From: Ancylomarina subtilis
GTDB lineage: Bacteria > Bacteroidota > Bacteroidia > Bacteroidales > Marinifilaceae
Assembly (NCBI RefSeq): GCF_004217115.1
Contig: NZ_SHKN01000001.1
Span: 685,781-749,780, forward strand
Reading direction: 5' to 3'
DNA length: 64,000 nt
Below are positions 26,281 to 35,198 of this stretch, in pieces. Positions within the stretch are counted from its first letter, which is position 1, and the number at the start of each line of letters is the position of its first letter. A program made the position numbers and the translations under genes. The notes beneath the pieces were generated by a model. It saw nothing but the letters and a program-made list of their open reading frames with translations, was not told where the DNA came from and did not search any database.

Positions 26281-28521
26281 TTACAATAAATCAATTGAAA
26301 ATGTCAAGTATAAGCTTCTTCCAGGAGTATAAATAGGCTCCTGGCTCCCTTTTACTAATCGATTTAAATGTTCGTAATAGGCCTCGTCAAAAATATTGCG
26401 GACACCAGCTCTCAATTGAATATGATCATTGAACTGATAGGAGCTTTTAAAATCTAAAAGGCTAAAGGCAGGTGTTTCCGTTTCACCATAATCTGATGAT
26501 ATCCGGTTTTGCTTGATCACATGTCTCATCAAGAATTCTGCATTAAACTTATCCTTTAGAAAATTTCCGCCCAACTGATAGCGCAAATCAAGAGGTGGAA
26601 TCTCCGGCAATGCCTGGTTTCTATCCTTATTCTTACCATAGGTATAGGCCACATTAACCTGATGATATACGTAAGAATTAATATTTTGATTCCACGACAA
26701 TTCAAAACCTCTCATAATCGCCTTATCGATGTTGACGTATTGCTTTACCCCCGGAGCCGTAGCCATCATGGGTGTTAAATCCGGCCTTATCTCTGAACTG
26801 ATATAGTCGCTCAAATACGAACTAAACAGGTTAATCCCCAGTTCAAACTTTTTCTTCTTCCAGCTAAAATTATAATCAAGCTGATAATTTACTTCTGGTT
26901 GAAGTCGGGTATTTCCAATTCTTTCATAGGGATCACGATCAACAGCAAGGTAATTGATGAAGCGCTCGGTTAAACTCCCACTTCGTTCGGCACGTCCAAT
27001 CCACAGTCCCATTCTCACTTCCTTTGACAAATCGTAAATGGCTCCCAAACTTAAAGACAGATTAATATTATCCGATGGATCGTCTTTATTCGTATCAACA
27101 AATTTTGTCGCCTTATCCCGGCTTTCTGCCTGGTTAAATTCCAGACGTGAAGACGCAACAAAATAAACCTCATTCAACGAAAAATGTGACTCTCCAAATA
27201 CCCCCAGCTTTTGCACCCGACTATCCTGCCAAATGTTATCTACAAGCGTTTCACCCGCCATAGGTCCCATTAACATTGCACGGGAGCGATTTCCTTCAGC
27301 TTCTTCCGATTTAAAATCCAAACCAGCAAACAAAGAGCTCGTCTTAAATTCAAAACTAGCTTCGGTACGTGCTCCGTAATTTCGGGTGTTAGCACCGGTA
27401 GTGGCATTGAGCTTACGAGGATTCAATTCTTTCGTCAAATTGTCCATCGTATGATCGACGAAAGAACCATAAAATGAGGTCGAAAGTGAAGTGCAATGCG
27501 AATCTTGGAAATTGATTTTGTGTTGTATATTCAGCAACCAGGTATCATCTTCACGTAAATCCATATTGAGTGCAGGAAAATCGACATTCTCAGCATAGTT
27601 GTTGTTCGCAGCAACTTTCAGACTTTGTTGATCAGACAGTTTGAAAACTGAACTCAAGCCCAGATTACGTCGCTTAAAACCGGATGGCACCTTATTCCCT
27701 TTTCCGTCTTCATAATCGTTTCCTTGATTATAGGCTCCCAACAGGGCAATATTATAGACTTTTCCCTTTAAGCCGACCAGAGCTTCTGTTCTGAAAATAT
27801 CACCATTCGTTTCGTAACCGGCACTTGATCGTCCAAATACTTGTGCCTTATCTGTAAAAGCTGCAGGTAACGATTTAAAGTGAATACTTCCACCAAAGGC
27901 ACTCCCAAAACGAAGCGAATGGGGGCCTCTAATAATTTCAACCTGATCAACCATTGCCATTGGAATCTGACTTGTCGGTGGATCCATACGGTTGGGACAA
28001 GCAGCTGTAGCACTTAAACCATTATCCATAACGATATTGAGCTGATCATATTTGAATCCTCTCATTACAGGATCGAATCCATAGCTGCCACTCTTACGAA
28101 TACCTCCAACAAAAGCATTTTGACTTAAAAATTCCCCTGCATCATGTGAAAGCTTATCGCTATTGTTTACCGAAAGTGTTCGCTTCTCAGTCTTCGATGG
28201 ATTGCGTGCAATAATCGTGGCCGGCATTAATGTAACGTAAGATTCGCTTAAATTAAGCACCCCCAACCTAATTGCTTCAGCAACACTGGAATTATTAATT
28301 TCAATTTTGCCATAATTGACGTGTGAGATCAGGAGGTTTGCCTCAAAGTCTGGCTGTATCCTGATTAAACCATCTTCGTCAGACACACCTGACTGAGCTC
28401 CATAAATGTAATGAGCATCTGTAATAACCATGCCCGTCGTCTTATCCTGAAGTCTTATTGATTTTTGGGCATACGTTTGTAAACCTATCAAAAGCAGGCA
28501 TACAATAAAAAAGTTTTTCAT
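26281..28521 (-). CDS. TonB-dependent receptor, OprC/NosA-like copper importer
   Basis: 746 residues: signal peptide (to about 19), a CarboxypepD-like beta domain (about 20-100), a plug domain and a 22-strand-type barrel ending in an aromatic strand. The plug has AACPNRMDPPTS, placing Cys175 and Met179 as CxxxM, and the barrel has DHTMDN with His357 and Met359 as HxM. CxxxM plus HxM is the published copper site of Pseudomonas OprC. This suggests high-affinity copper uptake, driven by TonB. It lies 165 bp after the Cys-rich small gene at 28687 and on the same strand as the efflux operon, so uptake and export are near each other. Confidence 0.9.
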   Translation of the reverse strand: MKNFFIVCLLLIGLQTYAQKSIRLQDKTTGMVITDAHYIYGAQSGVSDEDGLIRIQPDFEANLLISHVNYGKIEINNSSVAEAIRLGVLNLSESYVTLMPATIIARNPSKTEKRTLSVNNSDKLSHDAGEFLSQNAFVGGIRKSGSYGFDPVMRGFKYDQLNIVMDNGLSATAACPNRMDPPTSQIPMAMVDQVEIIRGPHSLRFGSAFGGSIHFKSLPAAFTDKAQVFGRSSAGYETNGDIFRTEALVGLKGKVYNIALLGAYNQGNDYEDGKGNKVPSGFKRRNLGLSSVFKLSDQQSLKVAANNNYAENVDFPALNMDLREDDTWLLNIQHKINFQDSHCTSLSTSFYGSFVDHTMDNLTKELNPRKLNATTGANTRNYGARTEASFEFKTSSLFAGLDFKSEEAEGNRSRAMLMGPMAGETLVDNIWQDSRVQKLGVFGESHFSLNEVYFVASSRLEFNQAESRDKATKFVDTNKDDPSDNINLSLSLGAIYDLSKEVRMGLWIGRAERSGSLTERFINYLAVDRDPYERIGNTRLQPEVNYQLDYNFSWKKKKFELGINLFSSYLSDYISSEIRPDLTPMMATAPGVKQYVNIDKAIMRGFELSWNQNINSYVYHQVNVAYTYGKNKDRNQALPEIPPLDLRYQLGGNFLKDKFNAEFLMRHVIKQNRISSDYGETETPAFSLLDFKSSYQFNDHIQLRAGVRNIFDEAYYEHLNRLVKGSQEPIYTPGRSLYLTFSIDLL

Positions 28522-28686
28522 TCTTGATCAATTTCATCCAATACAAATCCTGAATATGAAGCGAGCTGACGCGTAGAGACAGCAATCCTAATGCCCATAA
28601 GATTTGAACTGAAAAATGTTATCAAATAAAAGATTGATTTGGTTCGAGATAAATTTGAATGCATATCTCTGAATAAAATGTAGAAT

Positions 28687-29052
28687 TTAAATTCGGGGAG
28701 GATGAAAAATATCGTAATAATAGGCAGATGGTAAAATCAATTTTAAGACTGAATACCCATCAACCAATAGATTCAAGTTTGGTTTCTGAATTTCGACAGA
28801 AATATATTCGACAAAGAGTTCAAGAGCTTTTTTAGTCTCCAACTTGTCATCTGACGACTTGTCCTCTTCACTTTGTGCAAGCTGCTTTTTCAGATGACAA
28901 CAACCATTACAATTCAATTCAGGCTTATCCTTATTGGTACAAATCGAAGCAAAATAGTCCTGATTCAACTTAAAATTTAAGCCAATCAAAACCTGCTCAA
29001 AACTTTGTGCCGAGAATAGGATTAATAAGAGATATATAATGAACTGTTTCAA
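28687..29052 (-). CDS. Small exported Cys-rich protein linked to the copper receptor
   Basis: 121 residues: an N-terminal hydrophobic signal or anchor (about 1-18), then CTNKDKPELNCNGCCHLKKQ carrying four cysteines and one histidine, then a less conserved tail ending FHPPRI. I recall proteins of this kind next to TonB receptors in Bacteroidota, usually with CNGKC instead of CNGCC. The metal-like cluster and position suggest copper binding or sensing for the receptor gene downstream. Function is inferred from context only. Confidence 0.6.
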   Translation of the reverse strand: MKQFIIYLLLILFSAQSFEQVLIGLNFKLNQDYFASICTNKDKPELNCNGCCHLKKQLAQSEEDKSSDDKLETKKALELFVEYISVEIQKPNLNLLVDGYSVLKLILPSAYYYDIFHPPRI

Positions 29053-29319
29053 TGACGTAATTCGATGTTTTAAAGACTAAATGTACGAGACTTTCCTTTG
29101 AACAAAAAGATAAATTAGACATATTCTAATCGAGTTATTCTTTAGGTATATTGATAAACTCTATATGAGCTTGGATTGATGAATTTAGGTCGATTCAATT
29201 CAATCATTGGAAATGATCAGTTCAACTTGTAAATTGACTGCTACAACGATATTAGTTTTAAAATTCATTATTTTTCACTTTTTTGTATGTGCTAAATCAC
29301 AAAAAAAAATAAACCCAAA

Positions 29320-30543
29320 ATGACATTTCATTCAGACCTACGCAAAAATATCCAATCTCAATTTATAGCTAAATGGAACGAATGTCCTGATCAGTTTCCA
29401 GAATCGAAAAGGCAGTTCAACTACCTTGAAAAACGAATTTGGGAAATCAAATTCAACCATTTTCTTCGCCTCATCAAAAAGGAAATTAGAACTGAAAATC
29501 CGAATAAAAGCAAAATATTAGAGCAGTCTAAATGTTTTTTTGAGGAGAATTTAGCCTATCCCCAAGATCAGATGCAACTCATTTTTTCGGAGGAAATGCT
29601 CGACGCGACCAAAGATTTTATTCGAAAAGCCTGGGCTTTTGATTACGAATTGAGCTTCGGGGATATTTTTCAGGCTCTTCGCAATCTTTGGATCATGCTT
29701 GGCTTGCAATCTTTCTTTGGCAAAGAGATCCAAACCACTCCCTCGCTCATGGCTTATAGTTTGCTGTATCCATACACCGACAATTTGATCGACAGTGCAA
29801 CGATTAATCAAAATGAGAAACTGGATTTTTGCACTCGCTTTGCGCTTCGATTAACTGGCGAACAGGTTGCAGCTAAATCACAAATTGAGAGTCGGATTTT
29901 CGATTTAGTGAGTCTGATAGAAAGTGAATTTGAAAGACAAACCTACCCCGAAGTTTATGAAAGCTTACTGGCTATACATCATGCTCAAACCGATAGCCTT
30001 AAATTAGTCAAGCCAAAATCGGAACTTTCTGATGCGGAAACCTTTCTGATAGCAATAGAAAAAGGGGCAACTTCGGTAATTGCTGATGGTTACCTGGTTT
30101 TAGGAAATTTGAATCAAAAAGAATATCATTTTCTCTATGAATATGGGGCATATCTTCAGATACTCGATGATTTGCAAGATGCCCGGGACGATTTCAAGGA
30201 AGGGATCATGACCCATTTTTCTAAGAATCTGCAACACGCCAAACTGGATCAATTGCTTTGCAAAACGTATTATTTGGGTAAATCCTTCTATCAGGATATT
30301 AAGGATTGGTATCCTAATGAACTTTCTTTTCAGGGCTTGATTCAACGCAGTTTTGGTTTTCTAATTTTAGCCTCTGTTTTTCAAAATCAAGATGATTTTA
30401 GCGATCATTTTATTCAAACTGCCGAAAGACATGCCCCATTTCGATTCTCCTTTATTCAATCGAAACAAACTGAAATGGAACCCTTTCGTCAGCATCTAAT
30501 CAAAATGGCCGAAGCCTATAAGACCAAAGAATTTGTTGTCTAA
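29320..30543 (+). CDS. Class I isoprenoid/terpene synthase-fold enzyme
   Basis: A 407-residue all-helical cytoplasmic protein. Two acidic metal-binding motifs typical of the trans-isoprenoid synthase fold are visible: DNLID (154-158) in LLYPYTDNLIDS, and DDLQDARDD (283-291) in YLQILDDLQDARDD, spaced as in squalene/phytoene and terpene synthases. A Lys-Gly stretch (EKGATSV, 248-254) lies between them. It probably ionises or condenses a prenyl diphosphate. No other isoprenoid genes are nearby, so the product is unknown. It is single and convergent with the SpoU methylase, with 7 bp between the stops. Confidence 0.7.
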   Translation: MTFHSDLRKNIQSQFIAKWNECPDQFPESKRQFNYLEKRIWEIKFNHFLRLIKKEIRTENPNKSKILEQSKCFFEENLAYPQDQMQLIFSEEMLDATKDFIRKAWAFDYELSFGDIFQALRNLWIMLGLQSFFGKEIQTTPSLMAYSLLYPYTDNLIDSATINQNEKLDFCTRFALRLTGEQVAAKSQIESRIFDLVSLIESEFERQTYPEVYESLLAIHHAQTDSLKLVKPKSELSDAETFLIAIEKGATSVIADGYLVLGNLNQKEYHFLYEYGAYLQILDDLQDARDDFKEGIMTHFSKNLQHAKLDQLLCKTYYLGKSFYQDIKDWYPNELSFQGLIQRSFGFLILASVFQNQDDFSDHFIQTAERHAPFRFSFIQSKQTEMEPFRQHLIKMAEAYKTKEFVV

Positions 30544-30550
30544 ACCTCAA

Positions 30551-31018
30551 CTACAAGCTTCCAAACTTTAGTTTCATGTTTCTATCGTACATGATGATAC
30601 TACCGGCTACCGATACATTCACACTCAAACGGGTATCGAATTTGACCAAATGATGTGACTTCTCAATGGCATTTTTGGTTAATCCGTTATCCTCAGCACC
30701 CAGCAGGTATACACAACGACGAGGATGCTTAAATTCTTCCAAAGCAACCGCCTTTTCATCTAATTCAACACCAACTAAAACGGCACCCTTGGGTAAATGC
30801 TGATAAAAATCGTCGAAATTTTCGTAATGAAAATAAGGCATGGCTCCCACTGCCTTGTGCGTGTCACAAGCTTGCTTGGCATATCGTTTTCCCACCGTAA
30901 AGATGAAACTGGCTCCCATATTCTGTGCCGATCGCCAAAGCACACCTAAATTTTCCGGTGTTTTTCCATTCTGTATACCAATACCAAAAAATCCCTGTTC
31001 CAATGTATCTATCATCAC
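30551..31018 (-). CDS. TrmH/SpoU-family RNA 2'-O-methyltransferase
   Basis: A 155-residue SPOUT-fold protein without an N-terminal RNA-binding extension. Motif 1 is ENLGVLWRSAQNMGA with the conserved Asn and Arg, motif 2 is VYLLGAEDNGL and motif 3 is LSVNVSVAGSIIMYD, which forms the knotted AdoMet site. It is shorter than TrmH or RlmB. It probably methylates a tRNA or rRNA ribose; the target position cannot be read from sequence. Confidence 0.88.
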   Translation of the reverse strand: MMIDTLEQGFFGIGIQNGKTPENLGVLWRSAQNMGASFIFTVGKRYAKQACDTHKAVGAMPYFHYENFDDFYQHLPKGAVLVGVELDEKAVALEEFKHPRRCVYLLGAEDNGLTKNAIEKSHHLVKFDTRLSVNVSVAGSIIMYDRNMKLKFGSL

Positions 31019-31081
31019 GTCCTTGTTTTTTCTATTTAAGTCGCAAATATAAAGCTATTCGGGCTTGATGAAAAAATTAAA

Positions 31082-31110
31082 AGCTGCACATTTTAGTACA
31101 GCTCTAATAA
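31082..31110 (-). terminator. Terminator after the ATP-cone/Mrr gene
   Basis: AGCTGCAC (31082-31089) pairs with GTACAGCT (31096-31103) with one G-T wobble; on the minus strand it is followed by a T-rich run. It separates the nuclease gene at 31144 from the SpoU gene. Confidence 0.55.
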
Positions 31111-31143
31111 TATTCTCAACAATCTCCTGTTCTCTAAAAAAAC

Positions 31144-31998
31144 TCAACGACAAACAGACTTCAATTCTTCAATTAAAGCCACTTGTTTCTTTTTAGTTAA
31201 TTGCAAGGGTTTCAATAAATCCAAATTGTTCAAAACCTGAACACAACTGACAATCCCCTCTCTCATCAATAAATCTTTATCTTTCTTAGTTAACTTATGG
31301 AGAATGGTTATCGGATACAATTTCAGCTCTTCAACCAAATGCTTGAGTCCTCTGTTTTGTGGATAATCCCAAGCCAAAAGCTTTAGTCCATTTGCTTCAC
31401 CGTACTGTGTGGAATCAGACGAAAATCGCGTATTGGTCACCACCCAGCCTACAAAAGACAAACCTTTATACTCGCTCATGCTTTCTCTCTTACGAGCGAT
31501 ATCATTCACCCTGGATCGCACATACAAAGGCACCTGAACACTCACTTGCTTACCCTGATCTTTATGGTATTTGCATTCAACCAAATGCTGAACCTGATTT
31601 TTAGTCGCAATCACATCCATTTCATGTGTTACCGAGTAACCATCAACCACCACTCCCACTTCAGTAGAGTAACCTTGCTTTTCAAACAACTGACCAATAA
31701 ACTGCTCAAAGGGATAACCCGTAGGGCCCAGTGAAATAATGGCTTCTTTCAGCCTGTAACGCATGGCTGTGTGAGCCTTTTCACGACGTAATATTTTAAA
31801 GGCCCGTGAATAGATCTGTTTGGTGGTAACACCTGGATAGATCCAAGCCTCAATATCGGCAATTATCAATAGGATGCTTGACTCCTCTGCTCCGGCATTT
31901 TGCAAGGAACGTTTCAATTTATCAAGAGCAAAGGGCTCAAGATCACCCGATGCTTTTCTAATAAGAATGGGCTTATGACTCAGATCTGTTTGACTCAT
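31144..31998 (-). CDS. ATP-cone domain fused to an Mrr-like PD-(D/E)xK nuclease
   Basis: 284 residues. The N-terminal part (about 10-95) reads as an ATP-cone (IRKASGDLEPFALDKLKRSL and following helices), a nucleotide-sensing fold best known from NrdR and ribonucleotide reductase. It is followed by a restriction-endonuclease-like domain (about 95-215) with GYPFEQFIGQLFEKQGY, HEMDVIA and the catalytic strand VECKYHKDQG, giving the D...ECK core. A helical tail follows. It may be a DNA-cleaving enzyme whose activity responds to nucleotide levels. No methylase is adjacent, so this is not a classical restriction pair. Confidence 0.82.
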   Translation of the reverse strand: MSQTDLSHKPILIRKASGDLEPFALDKLKRSLQNAGAEESSILLIIADIEAWIYPGVTTKQIYSRAFKILRREKAHTAMRYRLKEAIISLGPTGYPFEQFIGQLFEKQGYSTEVGVVVDGYSVTHEMDVIATKNQVQHLVECKYHKDQGKQVSVQVPLYVRSRVNDIARKRESMSEYKGLSFVGWVVTNTRFSSDSTQYGEANGLKLLAWDYPQNRGLKHLVEELKLYPITILHKLTKKDKDLLMREGIVSCVQVLNNLDLLKPLQLTKKKQVALIEELKSVCR

Positions 31999-32216
31999 AT
32001 AAATTTAAGGGTAGGTTTAGATTCGTTTTGAAGATATTAAAAGTCATGATTCCCCGACTTCCATCAATCCTGATATAAATCTAAACAATCTTCTGATAAA
32101 TTAAGTCTGTCAGACTGGCCAATTTTCATTTGCGGCCCTATCAATTTAATACAAGGCCATTATCATTCGGTATGACTATGTTTTTATTAGACAAGATGAA
32201 AAAATACTGTCTGTAT

Positions 32217-33899
32217 TCATCCCTTTTTAAATTTATCGAATCGCCATTCGCATAGCTGTTTAAACCGATTCATCACATTTAAGGTCACCCGATCGTGAAT
32301 CGCCTCCCACATTCGGTTAATCAAATTTCTGTTAGACCATCTTTCTTTGCCATAGAAATTAAAACCAACCACCAAAAATAGTTGAGACTGCTCTTTTTCA
32401 TTCTGATCTGCAATAGACGATCGCACATACATGGAAAAGATACCAATGGGATAACCACCTCGGCATTTATACAACAAATACCGGGCATTATCAGCCCCAA
32501 CAGCATCAGGTATTTTCTTTATAGTGATTGCACTTAGCTTGAACAAGGGAATAAATTTTGTCCATCCAAATAAATAGATGGACAGATTTTCCAAACGATT
32601 GTTTCGATTCACCACTTTCGCAATATGATTAGGCCAACAACTCGAATCCCCATTCCATTGAAGCAATTCCTCAAAAACATTTTTTACCGGAGCATTGATC
32701 CCTATTTTATGAACATTCAGAATCTTAAACGTGGTAACCTCAACACCAAGTCGTTGTAAAATACGAAACGTGTAATTTTCCCTCTCGGCGAGACTATCAA
32801 AATGAACCAGAGTGGGCTCATCGGGTTTATGTAACAAAAAGTATCGGATATCAGAAATGAATCCCATGCTTTTATGTGGAGGCCCCAAAACCTGGGGCTG
32901 TAAGCCCAATTGAGAAACATCGTTCCCCTTTTTATGAATAGGATTTCCCTTCGGCTCGATTGGCAAAGCATTTACAAGTGCTTCTCTGTAACTTAGGGGT
33001 TCATAAGGAATCATGTTTTTGATATCCGTATTGAGACAAAGCACATCATTGGTGCAACTTTCCAGAAGCACTTTGATCAAGTCATGATCAACAGGTGTTA
33101 AGGCATTAATCATTCGGATATAAATCGACATGGCCGAAAATCCGGAGTTCAGAAACAATCTTTTCTTTCTTATAATTTGTGCCTCTATTTTGATCATATC
33201 CCGATAGGTCAAAATATCCTGACCGCCAATGTCCAGAACTTTCCCGCTGGTCTCTTTATTTTCGATACAGCCGACCAAATACCGGATTACATCGCGAATA
33301 GCAATGGGTTGACACTTTGATTTTGCCCAAACAGGAAATAAAAACACCGGACAATTCCGAACCAAATGGTGAATGATTTGATAGGAAGCACTTCCTGATC
33401 CGATAATGACAGCAGCTCTCAAAAAAGTGACAGGTATGTTACCTTTTTGTAGCTCTTCAGCTACTTTTATACGACTTCGGATATGATCGGATAATTGGGA
33501 TTCGGGATCACCCAAACTCCCCAGGTAAATAATACGTTTTAGATGATTCTCTTCGGCTGCCTGCCTAAAATTTCTTGCCGCTAAAGCATCCAACTCCTGA
33601 AATCGACTGGCTGAATGTAAGGAGTGAATTAAATAATAAGCACAATCAATACCTTCCAAAGCTTCTTTCAATTGTGAATAATCGAGTACATCAGCCACAA
33701 CAACTTCAACCGATGGCCAACGTTCTCTGTACATAGCTACATTAGATCGAACCATTATCCTAAGCTTATAGCCCCTTGCTATCAATTCCGGAATGAGTTC
33801 TCCACCAATAAAACCACTGGCACCCGTCACCAGAATTTTATTCTCAGTAGCTGGTGCTGTGGGTAAATCGATACAATATTGATCAGAATGAGATGCCAT
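32217..33899 (-). CDS. SDR-family oxidoreductase with C-terminal DUF2867 domain
   Basis: 560 residues. An N-terminal Rossmann domain starts LVTGASGFIGGELIPELIARG with the GxxGxxG dinucleotide motif and resembles atypical SDR/NmrA-like proteins. From about residue 400 a START-like DUF2867 region follows. This fusion is widespread in bacteria and is often annotated as an NAD(P)-binding epimerase-like protein; its substrate is unknown to me. It is divergent from the PPC lipoprotein gene. Confidence 0.85.
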   Translation of the reverse strand: MASHSDQYCIDLPTAPATENKILVTGASGFIGGELIPELIARGYKLRIMVRSNVAMYRERWPSVEVVVADVLDYSQLKEALEGIDCAYYLIHSLHSASRFQELDALAARNFRQAAEENHLKRIIYLGSLGDPESQLSDHIRSRIKVAEELQKGNIPVTFLRAAVIIGSGSASYQIIHHLVRNCPVFLFPVWAKSKCQPIAIRDVIRYLVGCIENKETSGKVLDIGGQDILTYRDMIKIEAQIIRKKRLFLNSGFSAMSIYIRMINALTPVDHDLIKVLLESCTNDVLCLNTDIKNMIPYEPLSYREALVNALPIEPKGNPIHKKGNDVSQLGLQPQVLGPPHKSMGFISDIRYFLLHKPDEPTLVHFDSLAERENYTFRILQRLGVEVTTFKILNVHKIGINAPVKNVFEELLQWNGDSSCWPNHIAKVVNRNNRLENLSIYLFGWTKFIPLFKLSAITIKKIPDAVGADNARYLLYKCRGGYPIGIFSMYVRSSIADQNEKEQSQLFLVVGFNFYGKERWSNRNLINRMWEAIHDRVTLNVMNRFKQLCEWRFDKFKKG

Positions 33900-34073
33900 T
33901 ATTTATCAGTCTTATTTGATAATCACACAAAACATAAAGGCTTTCCTGGATAAATCTGCAATTCAATTGAAAAGAAGTCTCTATCTAATCACTATAAATA
34001 GAGTTAAGCCGATATCTTCACGGAAGATTACAAGTCTTAAGTTACAAAATCACACCTAAGCTTCCAATTCTGA

Positions 34074-34111
34074 TAAAAAAAGTCAGGCTGCCCCTTTCGG
34101 AACAGCCTGAC
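34074..34111 (-). terminator. Orphan minus-strand terminator in a divergent intergenic region
   Basis: GTCAGGCTG (34082-34090) and CAGCCTGAC (34103-34111) form a perfect 9-bp stem, followed on the minus strand by seven T residues. Both flanking genes start here and read away (33899 minus, 34226 plus), so neither needs a terminator. It may end a short RNA starting near 34200, or be left over from a lost gene. The rest of 33900-34225 shows no ORF. Confidence 0.6.
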
Positions 34112-34195
34112 AGACTTTCTTGAATCAAATTCATTTAAGTCATCATTCCCATTTTAATATCTAAACTATAAATAATAAAAACACGTTAGATTTTC

Positions 34196-34203
34196 TAATT
34201 TTG
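34196..34203 (+). promoter_or_regulatory. -7 promoter box of the PPC-FKBP operon
   Basis: TAATTTTG fits TAnnTTTG exactly and lies 22 nt before the ATG at 34226. A clear TTG -33 box is not visible. Confidence 0.5.
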
Positions 34204-34225
34204 CATCTCAAACAAATTTCATCTT

Positions 34226-34696
34226 ATGCTAAAATTAAATACCTGCATCATATTCCTTATCTTTATGGGGCTTACCTCCTGCCAGCAAAAAACAGTTGAA
34301 ACCTATGCCCTGCGATTAAAACCAGGCATGGATCTGAAACAGGGAATGGCTGATTTTGTTGAAGCCAATAAGTTGGAATCGGCTTCCATTTCAACCTGTG
34401 TGGGGAGTTTAAGAGACTTGGTTATTCGACCTGCCAACCAAAAGGAGCTTCTGCATTTAAAAGGACATTTCGAAATTGTTTCACTAACAGGCACATTTGC
34501 CGATAAAGGCAAACACAATCACATTCACATATCGGTATCGGATAGTACAGGCCATACCCTTGGAGCACACCTGGTAAAAGGCAACATCATCTATACCACT
34601 GCAGAAATCGTTCTTCTCAACAACAAAAACCTGAACTTTACCCGTGTTAAAGATCCGGAAACGACATTTTACGAACTGGAAGTCATCAAAAAATGA
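34226..34696 (+). CDS. PPC (DUF296) domain lipoprotein
   Basis: 156 residues. A lipoprotein signal ends at GLTSC (cysteine at about residue 19), then one PPC/DUF296 domain carries the metal-binding segment KHNHIHISVSD and GAHLVKG. PPC domains in bacteria are usually cytoplasmic trimers and in plants are part of AT-hook proteins; an exported lipoprotein form is less usual. Its stop overlaps the next start by 4 bp (ATGA), so it is translationally coupled to the FKBP gene. Confidence 0.85.
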   Translation: MLKLNTCIIFLIFMGLTSCQQKTVETYALRLKPGMDLKQGMADFVEANKLESASISTCVGSLRDLVIRPANQKELLHLKGHFEIVSLTGTFADKGKHNHIHISVSDSTGHTLGAHLVKGNIIYTTAEIVLLNNKNLNFTRVKDPETTFYELEVIKK

Positions 34697-35082
34697 AAAA
34701 ACAGAAATTCAAACATAAGAACGAAGAGGAAATCAAAGCGTATATAGCCAAGCATCAACTAGAGGCGCAGAGAACAGAGAGCGGCTTGTATTATCAGATA
34801 GTCAAGCAAGGCGAAGGGGCATCTCCTGATCCTGATTCGAATATTACAATTGCCTATTTGGGTTATCTGACTAATGGAACCATCTTCGACCAAAACGAAA
34901 GGCTGGAGATTAATCTCTCGGAGGTTATTTCGGGCTGGATTGAAGGCATGCCCTATTTTAAGGAAGGGGGCGAAGGGATTCTACTGATTCCTTCACATTT
35001 GGCTTATGGGAAAACCGACTACGGCAATATCCCGGGCGGTTCTGTTCTAATCTTCGACATCCAACTCATCTCGGTGTCATAA
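34693..35082 (+). CDS. FKBP-type peptidyl-prolyl isomerase
   Basis: 129 residues with a single FKBP domain: YLGYLTNGTIFDQN, an SEVISGWIEGMPYFKEGGEG segment and LAYGKTDYGNIPGGSVLIFDIQL are all recognisable. No signal peptide is seen, so the enzyme is probably cytoplasmic even though its coupled partner is exported. The overlap ATGA with the PPC gene argues for fixed co-expression. Confidence 0.92.
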   Translation: MKKQKFKHKNEEEIKAYIAKHQLEAQRTESGLYYQIVKQGEGASPDPDSNITIAYLGYLTNGTIFDQNERLEINLSEVISGWIEGMPYFKEGGEGILLIPSHLAYGKTDYGNIPGGSVLIFDIQLISVS

Positions 35083-35136
35083 TCCTGTTGATTAGCACAA
35101 AAAAGAAATGTGATCTATTTACCGATTTCAAAAAAA

Positions 35137-35168
35137 AGACCTGACTGATTACAAAATCTGTCAGGTCT
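35137..35168. terminator. Bidirectional terminator
   Basis: AGACCTGAC and GTCAGGTCT form a perfect 9-bp stem between the convergent FKBP gene and the TPR-like membrane protein gene, with an A-run on the left. Confidence 0.75.
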
Positions 35169-35198
35169 AAATATCTTATACCAAATAAGACAAAAGCT

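Noticed and set aside
28522-28686. Cobalamin riboswitch before the TonB receptor
   Set aside because: No B12-box-like sequence is seen, and the receptor has a copper site.
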